From the NCBI GenBank assembly GCA_020072585.1, contig JAIQGL010000029.1, forward strand, positions 1 through 64,000: a stretch of DNA of 64,000 nt, written 5' to 3'. The DNA comes from Terriglobia bacterium (GTDB lineage Bacteria; Acidobacteriota; Terriglobia; Terriglobales; Acidobacteriaceae). This document shows, piece after piece, positions 6,765 through 15,512 of this stretch. The notes beneath the pieces are model-generated. The model worked only from the letters and a program-made list of their open reading frames with translations. It ran no database searches and was not told the origin of the DNA. Position numbers and translations under genes: made by a program. Numbering within the stretch: the first letter of the stretch is position 1; every line of letters starts with the position of its first letter.

Positions 6765-8219
6765 TCAGAACCTTTGCGGCGGCCTGGGCGCGGGCCGCTC
6801 AAGGCTTGCGGGCAGGTTCGCAAGGGTGTATGCCAGCACAGCCATCACGGCGGCATTCTCCTGCAACTCGCGCGGCACTACCTTGTCCAGAGTGTCGGCG
6901 GCCGTGTGGTGGTAATTGAAGTAAAAGCGGTTGTCTTGAATCGGCCCAAAGCACGGGACGCCCAGCGCCAACAGCGGCCCGATATCAGTCTCAGTATCTT
7001 CTGAATGCTGCGCGATTCCCGCGCCAATGGATTGCAGGACCGCCGCCGCCGGTTGCAGCAGTTGTACATTCGATGCCGGCGCTGCTACGGAAAAGCCAAT
7101 GGGATGGCCGGCGCCGAGATCGCTCTCAATCGCGGCAAAATGGTTCTGGGCTTCATCTTTGTGTGCTGCGGCATAAGCGGTTCCACCGGAGTTCCCGAAC
7201 TCTTCATTCATCCAGGCAATCACACGAATAGTCTTTTTGGGATGCAGTCCAAGATGCTTGATCAGTTGCGCGGTCTGCATCGCCATAACAACGCCTGCCG
7301 CATCGTCAATGGCGCCGGTGCCCAGGTCCCATGAATCGAGATGGCCGGAGACAATCACTATTTGTTCCGGGTGCTCACTGCCTTTCAGGTCGCCAATCAC
7401 GTTGAAGGAATCAACGTCGGCAAGCTGCTGCGTGGCCAGCACAAGGCGCATGCGGACGGGGCCCTGCTGTGCGAGCGATGCCATTGTGTCAGCATCTTCC
7501 GCGGTCACGGCGGCGGCGGGAATGCGGGGAGCATCAGGCAGGTAGCGCATTGCGCCGGTGTGCGGCAGACGATAGTCCGCGCCGCCTACGCTGCGCACCA
7601 GCGCGGCTACGGCCCCAAGTTTGGCCGCGGCACTGGCGCCGATGCCGCGATAGATCACTGCCTGTCCATAGGCTTGACCGCCATGGCCGGTAGCGGCGAG
7701 CTGTTTATCAAACTTCGCGTTAAACAGCACAATCTTGCCGGAGACCTTGTCCTGGCCCAGAGCATTCAGTTCATCAAAGTTGTTCACCACCACAACTTCC
7801 GCGGTAAGTCCCGCGGCGGGCGTAGCCACGCTTCCGCCCAAAGCAGTCAGCACAACCTTCTGCGTTGTTCCGGGAGCCATTCCGGGGAAAGCTATCAGCG
7901 CGCCTGTCTCTTCACCACGGACCCAGTGCGGCACCACTACTTTTTCAAGGCGTACGTCCAGTCCGAGCTTTCGCAGCTCATCAGCGACGTATTGCGCAGC
8001 AAAGTTGGCCTGCGCTGATCCGGCAGGCCGTGGACCGATGTTATTGGTCAGGTGGGCAAGCTCGGTCCAGGCGTAGTCGCTGGAGAGTGCTGACTGCTCA
8101 AGCTGCCTGAGTTCGTTCGTCAGTTGTGGCGGGTACGGTGTGGGAGTCTGGAAGTTGCGTTGTGCTGATACTGAGCCGGCACATAAGAAAAGAAGTGCGA
8201 TGGAGCGGAATTTGTTCAA
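6765..8219 (-). CDS. Secreted M28-family zinc metallopeptidase with PA domain
   Basis: 484 residues with a signal peptide (cleavage after about residue 19, SVSA). A PA insert spans about 120-250. The co-catalytic zinc site of M28 aminopeptidases is complete: His293 (SGHLDSWD), Asp305, Glu339/Glu340 (MNEEFG), Asp367 (ESDLGA) and His438 (HHTAADT). The order and spacing resemble carboxypeptidase Q, so it likely trims dipeptides or unsubstituted N-termini outside the cytoplasm. The start is a TTG with GGAGG eight bases upstream. It is monocistronic. Confidence 0.9.
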   Translation of the reverse strand: MNKFRSIALLFLCAGSVSAQRNFQTPTPYPPQLTNELRQLEQSALSSDYAWTELAHLTNNIGPRPAGSAQANFAAQYVADELRKLGLDVRLEKVVVPHWVRGEETGALIAFPGMAPGTTQKVVLTALGGSVATPAAGLTAEVVVVNNFDELNALGQDKVSGKIVLFNAKFDKQLAATGHGGQAYGQAVIYRGIGASAAAKLGAVAALVRSVGGADYRLPHTGAMRYLPDAPRIPAAAVTAEDADTMASLAQQGPVRMRLVLATQQLADVDSFNVIGDLKGSEHPEQIVIVSGHLDSWDLGTGAIDDAAGVVMAMQTAQLIKHLGLHPKKTIRVIAWMNEEFGNSGGTAYAAAHKDEAQNHFAAIESDLGAGHPIGFSVAAPASNVQLLQPAAAVLQSIGAGIAQHSEDTETDIGPLLALGVPCFGPIQDNRFYFNYHHTAADTLDKVVPRELQENAAVMAVLAYTLANLPASLERPAPRPPQRF

Positions 8220-8569
8220 ACCCTGTTCCTCCCGAGATAGATGCCTGCGATCTTATGGCGTCACAAAATGGTGGACGATTGAGGCCGCCATTATATCGTC
8301 CGGTTGGCGGGGGCCGCAGATGCGGTTGTGGATGACTCTGAAACCCAGGAAGAGGACTTCAGACCGGGTGCAACTCGTCCCAGACAGGGCAACTTCCTTC
8401 GGCAGTGGCCATCCCCAGGCGTCGTTGGGCGGAAGGATTTTTGCCTTTTAAGGAAGAGAGTAAGCCAACCTTTCAGCAGGTGCGCCCGCATCCAACGGTC
8501 GGTAGACTAGTGTATTGTTACTGGTTGTGTCCCTCCAAGAAGTGTGAATCAGAGAAAGCGTGAATCAGA
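8220..8569. other. Intergenic region without recognised features
   Basis: Lies between the divergent M28 peptidase and MEDS-PAS genes and should hold both promoters. Open frames here lack coding character and ribosome sites. I see no palindrome or repeat that stands out. Confidence 0.4.
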
Positions 8570-9655
8570 ATGGTCAGCCGCCCGATCGCCAGCGTAGAGC
8601 AATTTCATCCGCCGGTAAGTCAGCTAGCCGGCCATGCAGTCCAGTTCTATGAAACAGACGCAGGCTTAGTGGAGATGCTGGGGCAGCACATTGGCTCGGC
8701 GCTCAAGTCCGGGGATACCAGCCTGGTGATCGCGACCAAGGCCCATCGGCAAAGGTTGGCGGAAGAGCTACAGTTGCGCAAAGTGAATATGGCCGCCGCG
8801 ATCAATGCCGGACAATATCTTGAGCTGGATGCCGCCGAGACGCTGGCCAAGTTCATGGTGGGCGGAGGGCCAGACCAGCAGAAATTCGCGGACACCATAG
8901 AAACAGTGATCAGCCGCGCTGGAGCCAGAACCAAGGCGGGGAAACGCCTTGTGGTTTTCGGAGAAATGGTAGCCCTTCTATGGGGCGAGGGTAAGCGGGA
9001 TGCTACGGTTCGTCTGGAAGAACTGTGGAACGACCTGGCCCAGCGGCATACTTTTCATCTCACATGCGGATATCCGATACCCGCTTTTGACCGGCTGGAG
9101 CACCGTCAACTTTTCTTCAGTATCTGTGGAGAACACACGCATATCAACCCGGAGGAAAGTCATGCAGCGAAAGGAAGCGACCAACGCCGCCGCAGCGTAG
9201 CCAGACTTCAACAAAAAGCAAAGGCCCTGGAGACCGAGATCCGGCTCGGTCGGGAACGCATCCTGTTGTTGCAGAAGGCCGCCAAATCAGGGACCTGGGA
9301 ATTAGACATTGTGAACGATATTTTTTCGTTTTCCTCGGCGGCGGCAAGGCTGCTTGGGTTCGGCTGCTCCAGTCGCGTCCGTTTAGGCCAGCTCATGGAC
9401 CTGATGTATTACTCAGGCGACCGGGAGGCGGTGTTTTCGCAGTTGCAGGCGGCGCAGCGCCACCGCAAGGACTTTGCCACTACGTTCCGGGTAAGACAGG
9501 GCGAAGAAACCAGGATCATCTCAATCCAGGGGAAGACGTTTTACAACAGCGGGACGCCGATCATGCTGGGTGTGCTCGCTGACGTTACTCCAGCGCTTGA
9601 AGCCAGCGCCGTGCCTGCTCCGAAGATGGCGGCTCATTCACAAAGAGCACACTAA
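8570..9655 (+). CDS. MEDS-domain sensor with coiled coil and PAS domain
   Basis: 361 residues. Residues about 18-180 match the MEDS (DcmR-type) sensory domain: GHAVQFYETDAGLVEMLGQH, then TSLVIATKAHR and a segment ending in TCGYPIPAF. Residues 205-240 form a charged coiled coil, and about 240-345 look like a PAS domain (SGTWELDI, FSFSSAAARLLGF, VLADVT). No histidine kinase, GGDEF or HTH output is attached, so it must act through a partner protein. A terminator follows at 9685. Function beyond sensing is not visible. Confidence 0.75.
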   Translation: MVSRPIASVEQFHPPVSQLAGHAVQFYETDAGLVEMLGQHIGSALKSGDTSLVIATKAHRQRLAEELQLRKVNMAAAINAGQYLELDAAETLAKFMVGGGPDQQKFADTIETVISRAGARTKAGKRLVVFGEMVALLWGEGKRDATVRLEELWNDLAQRHTFHLTCGYPIPAFDRLEHRQLFFSICGEHTHINPEESHAAKGSDQRRRSVARLQQKAKALETEIRLGRERILLLQKAAKSGTWELDIVNDIFSFSSAAARLLGFGCSSRVRLGQLMDLMYYSGDREAVFSQLQAAQRHRKDFATTFRVRQGEETRIISIQGKTFYNSGTPIMLGVLADVTPALEASAVPAPKMAAHSQRAH

Positions 9656-9684
9656 GAAACGAGAAAAAGGTTTACTGAAACAAT

Positions 9685-9710
9685 AGCACCGGAAGCTCCC
9701 GGTGCTTTTT
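9685..9710 (+). terminator. Intrinsic terminator of the MEDS-PAS gene
   Basis: An 8-bp stem AGCACCGG / CCGGTGCT with a 6-nt loop is followed by TTTT. It begins 30 bases after the stop codon. Confidence 0.75.
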
Positions 9711-9768
9711 AGCGTTCGCGGCGTGGACCGCTCAACAATGAGTAGCGACCTTTTGGGAGTAGTAGTTC

Positions 9769-10137
9769 TTACGTTAATCTTTTTGGCGCGGCCGCCGTCC
9801 GGGTCTTTTTCGGCTCGGTGCGCCAGACATAAAAATATTTTTCGTCAGTGGCCGTGGCCACCAACATGTTTCTTTGCCGGGTGGCCCGGTTCAAGGCTGA
9901 GCGGACGTTTTCCATCTTCTCCCCCTCCAGGCAGTCAAGAGGGACCAGGACCGCTTTTTCAAGGTCGAGACTGGCGAGGTCCTCCAGAATCATGGAAACA
10001 ATCAAATTGTGTTTCCCTTTTCTGCCATGGGGAATCGCGGAAATCGGCTTGCTGGCAAAATGGGCCGGCACCACCGCCTTATCATTCTGTTTATTGCCGG
10101 AGAGGTTGCGTGGGTTGGTCTGTACTTCTTTTGGCAT
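9769..10137 (-). CDS. Conserved-looking small protein, unknown function
   Basis: 122 residues from the ATG at 10137 (MPKEV). The first 45 residues are basic and polar; the rest looks like a compact alpha/beta domain with MENVRSALNRATRQRN and ATATDEKYFYVWR near the end, followed by a basic Lys/Arg/Ala tail. The mixture of a folded core and basic ends would suit nucleic-acid contact, but that is inference only. No family is recognised. The overlapping plus-strand open frame is a shadow. Confidence 0.55.
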   Translation of the reverse strand: MPKEVQTNPRNLSGNKQNDKAVVPAHFASKPISAIPHGRKGKHNLIVSMILEDLASLDLEKAVLVPLDCLEGEKMENVRSALNRATRQRNMLVATATDEKYFYVWRTEPKKTRTAAAPKRLT

Positions 10138-10390
10138 TGGGCAATCTCCTAACAACAGCCCAGTCTATCCGTAACCTATACCTAACCGAATCGTTAACAC
10201 TGGGAAGTCTAGACTTATGCCATCCGAATAGCAAGGTGCATATGCTTCGTAGCGTAACTTGCACCCACCTTCGCAAGAAAAGAATTTCGCGAAAGCAAAA
10301 CGCGTTTCCCCGTACGCTCAACGGCCTGTTAACGTCAAGATAAAGAAGATAATTCCGTTGCGATGGGCCTTGCGGCCAGGAGTTTGATAC

Positions 10391-11113
10391 GTGAAAATGA
10401 AAGCAACACCAGACTTCCGGCATGCTTCCGAGGGAGATGAGGGTAACCGTATCAATATACCACTAAAGAAAAAACGTAATTTCAGTCCGGAAGCCTTTCT
10501 CGCGAAAGCCGGCCTGGGCAGAGCGATCATCAAACTCGGCGATAAAGAGCGGGCTTTTTCCCAGGGCGATCCCGCCGAAAACGTGTTTTATATCCAGAGC
10601 GGACGGATCAGGCTCAGTGTGATTGCCAAGACCGGAAAAGAGGCGACCATCGCCTTGCTGGGCGCGGGTGATTTTTTCGGGGAGGAGTGCATTGCGTTAG
10701 CGCAACCGATTCGCACTGCCAGCGCTTCTGCAATCACGCCGTGTTCACTGCTTAAAATTGACAGAAAAGAGATGGTACGCGCGCTCCACCAGGAACACAC
10801 GTTCTCCGACCTTTTTGTTGCTCATCTGCTGGCGCGCAATGCCCGCGTACAGGAAGACCTGGTGGACCAGCTTTTTAATTCCAGTGAAAAACGGCTGGCA
10901 AGAGTCCTCTTGCTGCTGGCGCAGTTTGGCAAGGAAAGTGCCCCGGAAACGGTAATCCCCAAAATAAGCCAGGAAGTGCTGGCGGAGATGGTGGGTACGA
11001 CCAGGGCGCGCGTGAATTTCTTCATGAATCGCTTCCGGAAGCTAGGCTTCATTGAGTACAACGGCTCAATCGAGGTTCACCCTTCACTTTTGAGCATTGT
11101 CCTGCATGATTGA
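10391..11113 (+). CDS. Crp/Fnr-family transcriptional regulator (paralogue A)
   Basis: 240 residues: cyclic-nucleotide-binding-like beta barrel at about 40-150 (FSQGDPAENVFYIQSGRIRL, GDFFGEECI), dimer helix, and a C-terminal winged helix (SQEVLAEMVGTTRARVNFF). There is no Fnr-type cysteine cluster, so oxygen sensing by iron-sulfur is unlikely. The start is a GTG at 10391, supported by AGGAG eight bases upstream. It faces a close paralogue (11201-11872) tail to tail with 87 bases between stops. Confidence 0.9.
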   Translation: MKMKATPDFRHASEGDEGNRINIPLKKKRNFSPEAFLAKAGLGRAIIKLGDKERAFSQGDPAENVFYIQSGRIRLSVIAKTGKEATIALLGAGDFFGEECIALAQPIRTASASAITPCSLLKIDRKEMVRALHQEHTFSDLFVAHLLARNARVQEDLVDQLFNSSEKRLARVLLLLAQFGKESAPETVIPKISQEVLAEMVGTTRARVNFFMNRFRKLGFIEYNGSIEVHPSLLSIVLHD

Positions 11114-11200
11114 CTCGTGAAACATGTGCCTGCGTGGTTCATCTGCTCACGGTATGGTTTCCTTAAGCTGCTGCCGCATCTCTGCGGATAAAGCTGTGAC

Positions 11201-11872
11201 TCAGTCGTGAAGAATGACGTTGAGAAGAGAGCTGTGAATACTCAATGTGCCGTTGTATTCGATGAACCCCATCTTGCGAAAGCGATTCATGAAGAAATTT
11301 ACGCGGGAGCGGGTGGTGCCCACCATCTCCGCCAGTGTTTCCTGGCTTATTTTGGGAATTACCGTTTCCGGCGCGCCATCTCGGCCAAACTGGGCCAGCA
11401 GCAAGAGGGCACGGGCCAGCCGTTTTTCACTGGAATTAAAAAGCTGGTCTACCAGGTCTTCCTGTACGCGGGCGTTGCGCGCCAAAAGATAGGCGACAAA
11501 AACTTCAGAAAATAATTTCTCTTCGTGAAGTACCCGTATCATCTCGTCCCGTTCAATCCTGAGTACGCTGGAAGGTGTAAGGGCGGTTGCGCTGGCCACG
11601 CGGAGCAAATGGGCTGCCGCGATGCATTCTTCGCCCAGGAAGTTCCCGTCCCCCAGCAAGGCGATGGTTGCTTCCTTGCCTCGTTTGGAGATCACAGTGA
11701 GCTTGATCCTGCCTTTCTGGATATAAAACACAGAATCAGAGGGATCGCCCTGGGAAAATATGGGCTGGCCCTTTTTCAGAGCAGTAATCGTACGGCCCTC
11801 ACCAGCTTTGGCCAGAAAGATGGCCGGCAGAAAAGCGGACTTCTTACTGCGTGATTTGGGCAGAGTTTTCAA
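11201..11872 (-). CDS. Crp/Fnr-family transcriptional regulator (paralogue B)
   Basis: 223 residues, clearly related to paralogue A along the whole length, nearly identical in the dimer helix and winged helix (RNARVQEDLVDQLFNSSEKR is shared). The sensor barrel is present (FSQGDPSDSVFYIQKGRIKL), and the recognition helix reads VGTTRSRVNFFMNRF against VGTTRARVNFFMNRF in A, so the two probably bind the same operator. The apparent start is TTG; no strong ribosome site is visible, so the N-terminus may be a few residues off. Confidence 0.88.
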   Translation of the reverse strand: MKTLPKSRSKKSAFLPAIFLAKAGEGRTITALKKGQPIFSQGDPSDSVFYIQKGRIKLTVISKRGKEATIALLGDGNFLGEECIAAAHLLRVASATALTPSSVLRIERDEMIRVLHEEKLFSEVFVAYLLARNARVQEDLVDQLFNSSEKRLARALLLLAQFGRDGAPETVIPKISQETLAEMVGTTRSRVNFFMNRFRKMGFIEYNGTLSIHSSLLNVILHD

Positions 11873-12190
11873 TGTTTGAGGATGGTAGCTCTATCGCAAA
11901 AAGAAAGATGTTCAATATTGAGCAGTTTCCAGCCTGGCGTGGACTAGGGGCTTTAAATCCGTCATCCTGCGGAAAGTTCCGCCGGAAGCGGGTCATCGGA
12001 ACCCTCTCCCAAAGACTTATAAGCTATTGGAATTCAATCATCTCATCCGGCAGGCGCGCACGTCTGCGCAGAATTGAACACCGAAGGAAGAAATAAGCTG
12101 GCCGCCCTTGTTCACTTATGCACAGTTTTTTGCCCTGGAACGTGTAATGGTTCACAACGCGGCTATCGCCATGCCGCCAGCGGGTTGAAA
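11873..12190. other. Intergenic region
   Basis: Carries the upstream regions of the divergent Crp/Fnr paralogue B and the secreted protein at 12191. No repeat, RNA gene or palindrome was recognised. Confidence 0.35.
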
Positions 12191-13003
12191 ATGCATCTCA
12201 CGCCAGTGGTGGCTTTGAAAAACACAGCGCGTCTCTTCCCCTCTTCTCCCATTCTGCCGCTTATGCTCTGCGCATTCATCAGCGGGGCCGCGGTCGGACA
12301 AACGTCGAGTCCGCCGGGCGAATCTCCGCATGCGGGCCAATTGAATGCGGAACAGGTGGTGGAGAATTTAACGCGGATGAATCTGGCGCGGGCCCAGGCC
12401 CTGCATTCTTATCAATCCACAAGGGTCTACCGGCTGGAATACAAGGGGTTTCCCGGTGGCCGCTCGGCAGCGATGGTAGTAAGCGTGAAATACCAGGCGC
12501 CAGGAACGAAAGAATTTGACATCGTATCGTCGACGGGATCGAAGGTAGTGATTGACCGGGTGTTCAAGAAACTGCTGGAAGGTGAAAAAGAAGCGTTTGA
12601 AGCAGAAAACCAGAAGCGCATCGCCATCAATCAGGAAAATTACGAATTCACTCTGGTTGGTTATGAAAGCGGTCTCCGCGGACCGTCTTACGTGCTCTCC
12701 TTGAATCCAAAAACGAAGAACAAATTTCTCTTCCGCGGCAAAATTTGGGTGGACGAAGAACAATTTGCGATAGTACGAATAGAAGGAGAGCCTGCGAAAA
12801 ATCCTTCTTTCTGGATCAAAGGGACGAAGATTGAAACGCTGTATGTGAATGTGAATGATTTCTGGCTGCCCACTCACAATCACAGCATTACCGCGGTTCG
12901 CCTTGGCGGGCATGCGGACTTCAGCATTGAATACAAAGATTACCAGACCACGGGCACGAGTCCTTCAAGCAAGGTCAGTAGCGCTACGGAGCCCAGCAGA
13001 TAA
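12191..13003 (+). CDS. Exported protein with LolA-like beta fold, unknown function
   Basis: About 270 residues from the ATG at 12191; the frame is open further upstream to 12074 but a signal peptide starts to make sense only from here (hydrophobic run LPLMLCAFISGAAVG). The mature part begins with a helix (VVENLTRMNLARAQ), followed by many beta strands with the pattern of outer-membrane lipoprotein-sorting proteins (FRGKIWVDEEQFAIVRIEGEP, WLPTHNHS). No lipobox is seen. It probably handles a hydrophobic ligand in the periplasm, an inference from fold only. Confidence 0.6.
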   Translation: MHLTPVVALKNTARLFPSSPILPLMLCAFISGAAVGQTSSPPGESPHAGQLNAEQVVENLTRMNLARAQALHSYQSTRVYRLEYKGFPGGRSAAMVVSVKYQAPGTKEFDIVSSTGSKVVIDRVFKKLLEGEKEAFEAENQKRIAINQENYEFTLVGYESGLRGPSYVLSLNPKTKNKFLFRGKIWVDEEQFAIVRIEGEPAKNPSFWIKGTKIETLYVNVNDFWLPTHNHSITAVRLGGHADFSIEYKDYQTTGTSPSSKVSSATEPSR

Positions 13004-13031
13004 TAAGGCAACCGGTCCGGCGTGAGAGCAC

Positions 13032-13250
13032 CTACTTTGGCAGGGACACGCTGGCTGCGAATGCCATAGGGCGTGCAGCCCCGGCAGCCTTGTGACTCTC
13101 TTCCAGGTGGGACTGGAATTCCAGGTTGACCTTTTCCAGTCTCTCCTGTGTGGTCAGCTTGCCGCGAGCGGAAAAGCCCTGCCGGCAATCGGAACAGCGC
13201 CAGGCGACAGGGTTTCCGTCAATCTTCTCTACAACAATTAATTGAGGCAT
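13032..13250 (-). CDS. Small zinc-finger-like protein
   Basis: 72 residues. It contains WRCSDCRQGF and, 24 residues later, HLEESH, giving a Cys2/His2 arrangement that could bind one zinc. The N-terminus is a short beta hairpin. Proteins of this kind are frequent small hypotheticals in Acidobacteriota; the role is unknown. It lies just upstream of, and on the same strand as, nothing else, so it is probably monocistronic. Confidence 0.55.
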   Translation of the reverse strand: MPQLIVVEKIDGNPVAWRCSDCRQGFSARGKLTTQERLEKVNLEFQSHLEESHKAAGAARPMAFAASVSLPK

Positions 13251-13354
13251 GGTTCCAGCATCTCACATCGCCATGAAAAGAACTGTTCAATTGTGCACAG
13301 GGGCCGAACAGGGGGTGCACGGGCTGCAAAGCTGGCTGCGCCGCCAGCAATCTT

Positions 13355-13576
13355 TCACGGTAGCCGCGAGAGTAGCTCAGCGGGCCTGACTTTAAGAGCG
13401 TGGGCGAGCTTGCAGATAGCGTCAAGCGAGGGGCTCTGCTGGGCACGTTCCAGTATGCCGACGTAGTTCCGGTGCAAGTCGGCCATTTCCGCAAGTTTCT
13501 CCTGAGAAAGGTCCTGCGCGAGCCGAAGTTCCCGCAGACGCTTTCCAAAGAGCTTTCTCTGCTCGTGAATGCGCAT
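13355..13576 (-). CDS. XRE-family HTH regulator, divergent partner of a TEDDG small protein (copy 2)
   Basis: 73 residues, essentially one XRE helix-turn-helix domain (FGKRLRELRLAQDLSQEKLAE, NYVGILERAQQSPSLDAI, LKVRPAEL). It resembles the regulator at 4243-4527, including the LKVRPAEL end of the domain. It is divergent from the paralogous small protein at 13669, and the 92-bp gap between them holds two palindromes, so autorepression of the shared promoter region is the simplest model. Confidence 0.85.
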   Translation of the reverse strand: MRIHEQRKLFGKRLRELRLAQDLSQEKLAEMADLHRNYVGILERAQQSPSLDAICKLAHALKVRPAELLSRLP

Positions 13577-13613
13577 GAATCAACTGGTTTACGCCTGGCA
13601 TACCGCGCTTTCT

Positions 13614-13645
13614 ACACATTATATGTGTTGCACATTATAATGTGC
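13614..13645. promoter_or_regulatory. Double palindrome overlapping divergent -10 boxes (operator)
   Basis: ACACAT-TAT-ATGTGT (13614-13628) is followed after one base by the perfect 16-bp palindrome GCACATTATAATGTGC (13630-13645). The second palindrome contains TATAAT on both strands (13636-13641 plus, 13639-13634 minus), so a bound dimer would cover both -10 boxes. It lies between the XRE gene and its small-protein partner. Confidence 0.75.
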
Positions 13646-13668
13646 TTTATTTTGGAAAGGCGGCCCCG

Positions 13669-13884
13669 GTGCTTTTTTACCTGACATGCTGGACGGAAGA
13701 CGACGGAATTTATTCATGCGGGCATGAGCATTTGACCATTCGCGAGGCCCTGGAATGCCTTGTTCCGGACGGCAAAAGTTTTATCCGGGCCCGGGACAAT
13801 GGACGTTTGCGGTCCTTGAATGACGCGGAGTTTGGTGTGTTTCTGGTGGAGGTGACAGGCGGGATATTAAAAGGAAAAAGTTAG
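13669..13884 (+). CDS. Small TEDDGxYSCGH protein, unknown function (copy 2)
   Basis: 71 residues from a GTG at 13669, preceded by GGAAAGG at a good distance; an ATG-like start further upstream at 13642 (GTG) would overlap the operator. The core LTCWTEDDGIYSCGHEH, CLVPDGKSFIRA and RSLNDAEF matches copy 1 at 4633. The conserved Cys/His residues suggest metal binding. Together with copy 1 this defines a small conserved family tied to an XRE regulator; its activity is unknown. Confidence 0.8.
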   Translation: MLFYLTCWTEDDGIYSCGHEHLTIREALECLVPDGKSFIRARDNGRLRSLNDAEFGVFLVEVTGGILKGKS

Positions 13885-13913
13885 AGTCTCGCCCGTGTCC
13901 AATAAAAAAGTCT

Positions 13914-13946
13914 GCCACTGATAAACACGGATAACACTGATCTGCG
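13914..13946 (-). repeat. Dispersed ATCAGTGTTATCCGTGTT repeat, copy 1
   Basis: Read on the minus strand this is the unit CAGATCAGTGTTATCCGTG and its continuation to CAGTGG, also found in related form at 42240, 43567 and 43691. It lies in intergenic DNA each time. Confidence 0.6.
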
Positions 13947-14052
13947 AACCCCGCCTGCCGTCCGCCAGTAGAAAGCGTCTTGATGTTGCGCCTGCGTCGA
14001 GAGGGCGTTGCGATCTATAAAATGCCCGAAATCCTGTTCCTGAGCGCAGAGT

Positions 14053-14883
14053 TCACAAAGACGATTCACCTCCAAGCCGGGAAGGAGCTGATAAAGGCAG
14101 TTGGGGCTGCCTTGCATTCGGCAAGGATTTGCCCACGGGCAGGGGCTCCTCTCGATAGAGACGCGTGGTGTTGCGCATGGCTGAGATCACCATGATCAGC
14201 AGCATTCCAGAAATGCCAAGCGTTCCTGCCACGTCAAAAAGCCGGTGGGCGCGGCCTAAAAGGTGCACCGTGGACTTCCACAGCAGCGCCATGTTGCCGA
14301 TGGAAAGCAGGATGCGAAGCTCGGTGGGGCCCATCTTGAAATAGGAGATTTTGAAATCGCCCAGGGTGTAAGTGGCGAGATATATTTCCGCGGAGAGCAT
14401 GAGATAGGCGACGAGCAGGCCAAGAGCGACTGCGGGAGCCATATATCCGGAAAGGCCAAGGCCGCCGAGGAGAAAGAGGGCGCTGAAGGCGTCCACTACA
14501 TGGTCAACATAAAAGCCGTAGCGCGGACGAGAGTGGTTACGAAAGCGGGCCAGAGTGCCGTCCAGCGAATCACCCAGCCAGTTGAGAGCAAGACAGAGAA
14601 CCACCAGGATGAGTCCGGCACGATTGGTGGCCGACCACCAGTACGCTGCGCCCGCGCCGGCCATGGAGAGCAAGCCCAACAGTGTGAGATGGTCAGAGTT
14701 GATCCAGGCGGGCGTATGGGCGGCCAGCCAGATCAGGGTGCGTTTCTCCAGGTTGGCGAGGAAGCTCTGCTGTATCCGTTTGGCTTCACGGAAGCTGGGT
14801 TGACCAGAGTTGGGATTGCGAAAGTTGGGGTCACGAAAGTTGGTATTGTGCGTTGGCTGCGTGGTTGATTGAGTCTGCTGCAT
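14053..14883 (-). CDS. CDP-alcohol phosphatidyltransferase family membrane enzyme
   Basis: 276 residues from the ATG at 14883, which has GGAGG eight bases upstream. The family signature D-x2-DG-x2-AR-x9-G-x3-D-x3-D is present (DSLDGTLARF, then GFYVDHVVD). About six transmembrane helices surround it. These enzymes transfer a phosphoalcohol from a CDP-linked donor to an alcohol to make phospholipids or related lipids; the acceptor cannot be told from sequence. The N-terminal 35 residues are low complexity with repeated NFRDPN/NFRNPN units, unusual for the family, and the last 30 residues are a polar tail. Confidence 0.85.
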   Translation of the reverse strand: MQQTQSTTQPTHNTNFRDPNFRNPNSGQPSFREAKRIQQSFLANLEKRTLIWLAAHTPAWINSDHLTLLGLLSMAGAGAAYWWSATNRAGLILVVLCLALNWLGDSLDGTLARFRNHSRPRYGFYVDHVVDAFSALFLLGGLGLSGYMAPAVALGLLVAYLMLSAEIYLATYTLGDFKISYFKMGPTELRILLSIGNMALLWKSTVHLLGRAHRLFDVAGTLGISGMLLIMVISAMRNTTRLYREEPLPVGKSLPNARQPQLPLSAPSRLGGESSL

Positions 14884-15512
14884 GACGTTCACCTCCAATT
14901 GCCGGGCATGATGCCGGCTTGAAGAGGCTGCAGAAAAGCTGGAAGGAGCTAAAGCGCTTTCCGCAGACCTCTTGAAGCCAGTCAGCTTGCTATGAAGTGA
15001 CTCTGCTCGAATGCGCGATCAACAGGCAATGCACCCGGCATCAACTGGAGGTAAAACCAAAGTCAACCGATAAGTGTCAGAAAAGACGCGAGTTTTGGAC
15101 AATCTCGAACTACTAGTGAGGCAGTGGAAAGAGCCGGTTTGCGATAAAAACCTTCATTTCTCTTGAGGTCGTCTAAACAAGACTGCGGATTTGACCCGAG
15201 CCAACGCACTTGGAATGAGGCACTTTACCATGAGGCACCTTTCACAGTAGAAGTACGTGGCACGATAGAAGATTGGTTGAAGGTTGTGAACTTTTCCCGG
15301 CATAGTTTGTTACAAGCAAACGGCTGTGAAAATTATGTGCAAAACGTTTCAATTATTCCCGAATTAGAAAGACATTAAAAAGACTAACTATGCCAGACAG
15401 AGCTTGACACACAGAGGCTGGCAGCGGAAAATCTTTGCCATTGAACTCGCGCCTCTTTAGGAAGAGATTGGGCGTTCATAGTGCAGACGTCAGTTGTGCA
15501 CCCAGTAGGAAA
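14884..15512. other. Long intergenic region
   Basis: About 630 bases with no convincing gene. A 71-codon frame at 15163-15378 (TTG start, no ribosome site) has plausible composition, but nothing else supports it. The region should hold the promoters of the divergent phosphatidyltransferase and PilZ genes. Confidence 0.35.

Noticed and set aside
9702-10343. Plus-strand open frame of 213 codons
   Set aside because: Composition is Pro/Trp/Cys/Arg-rich as expected for an antisense shadow of the gene at 9769-10137.
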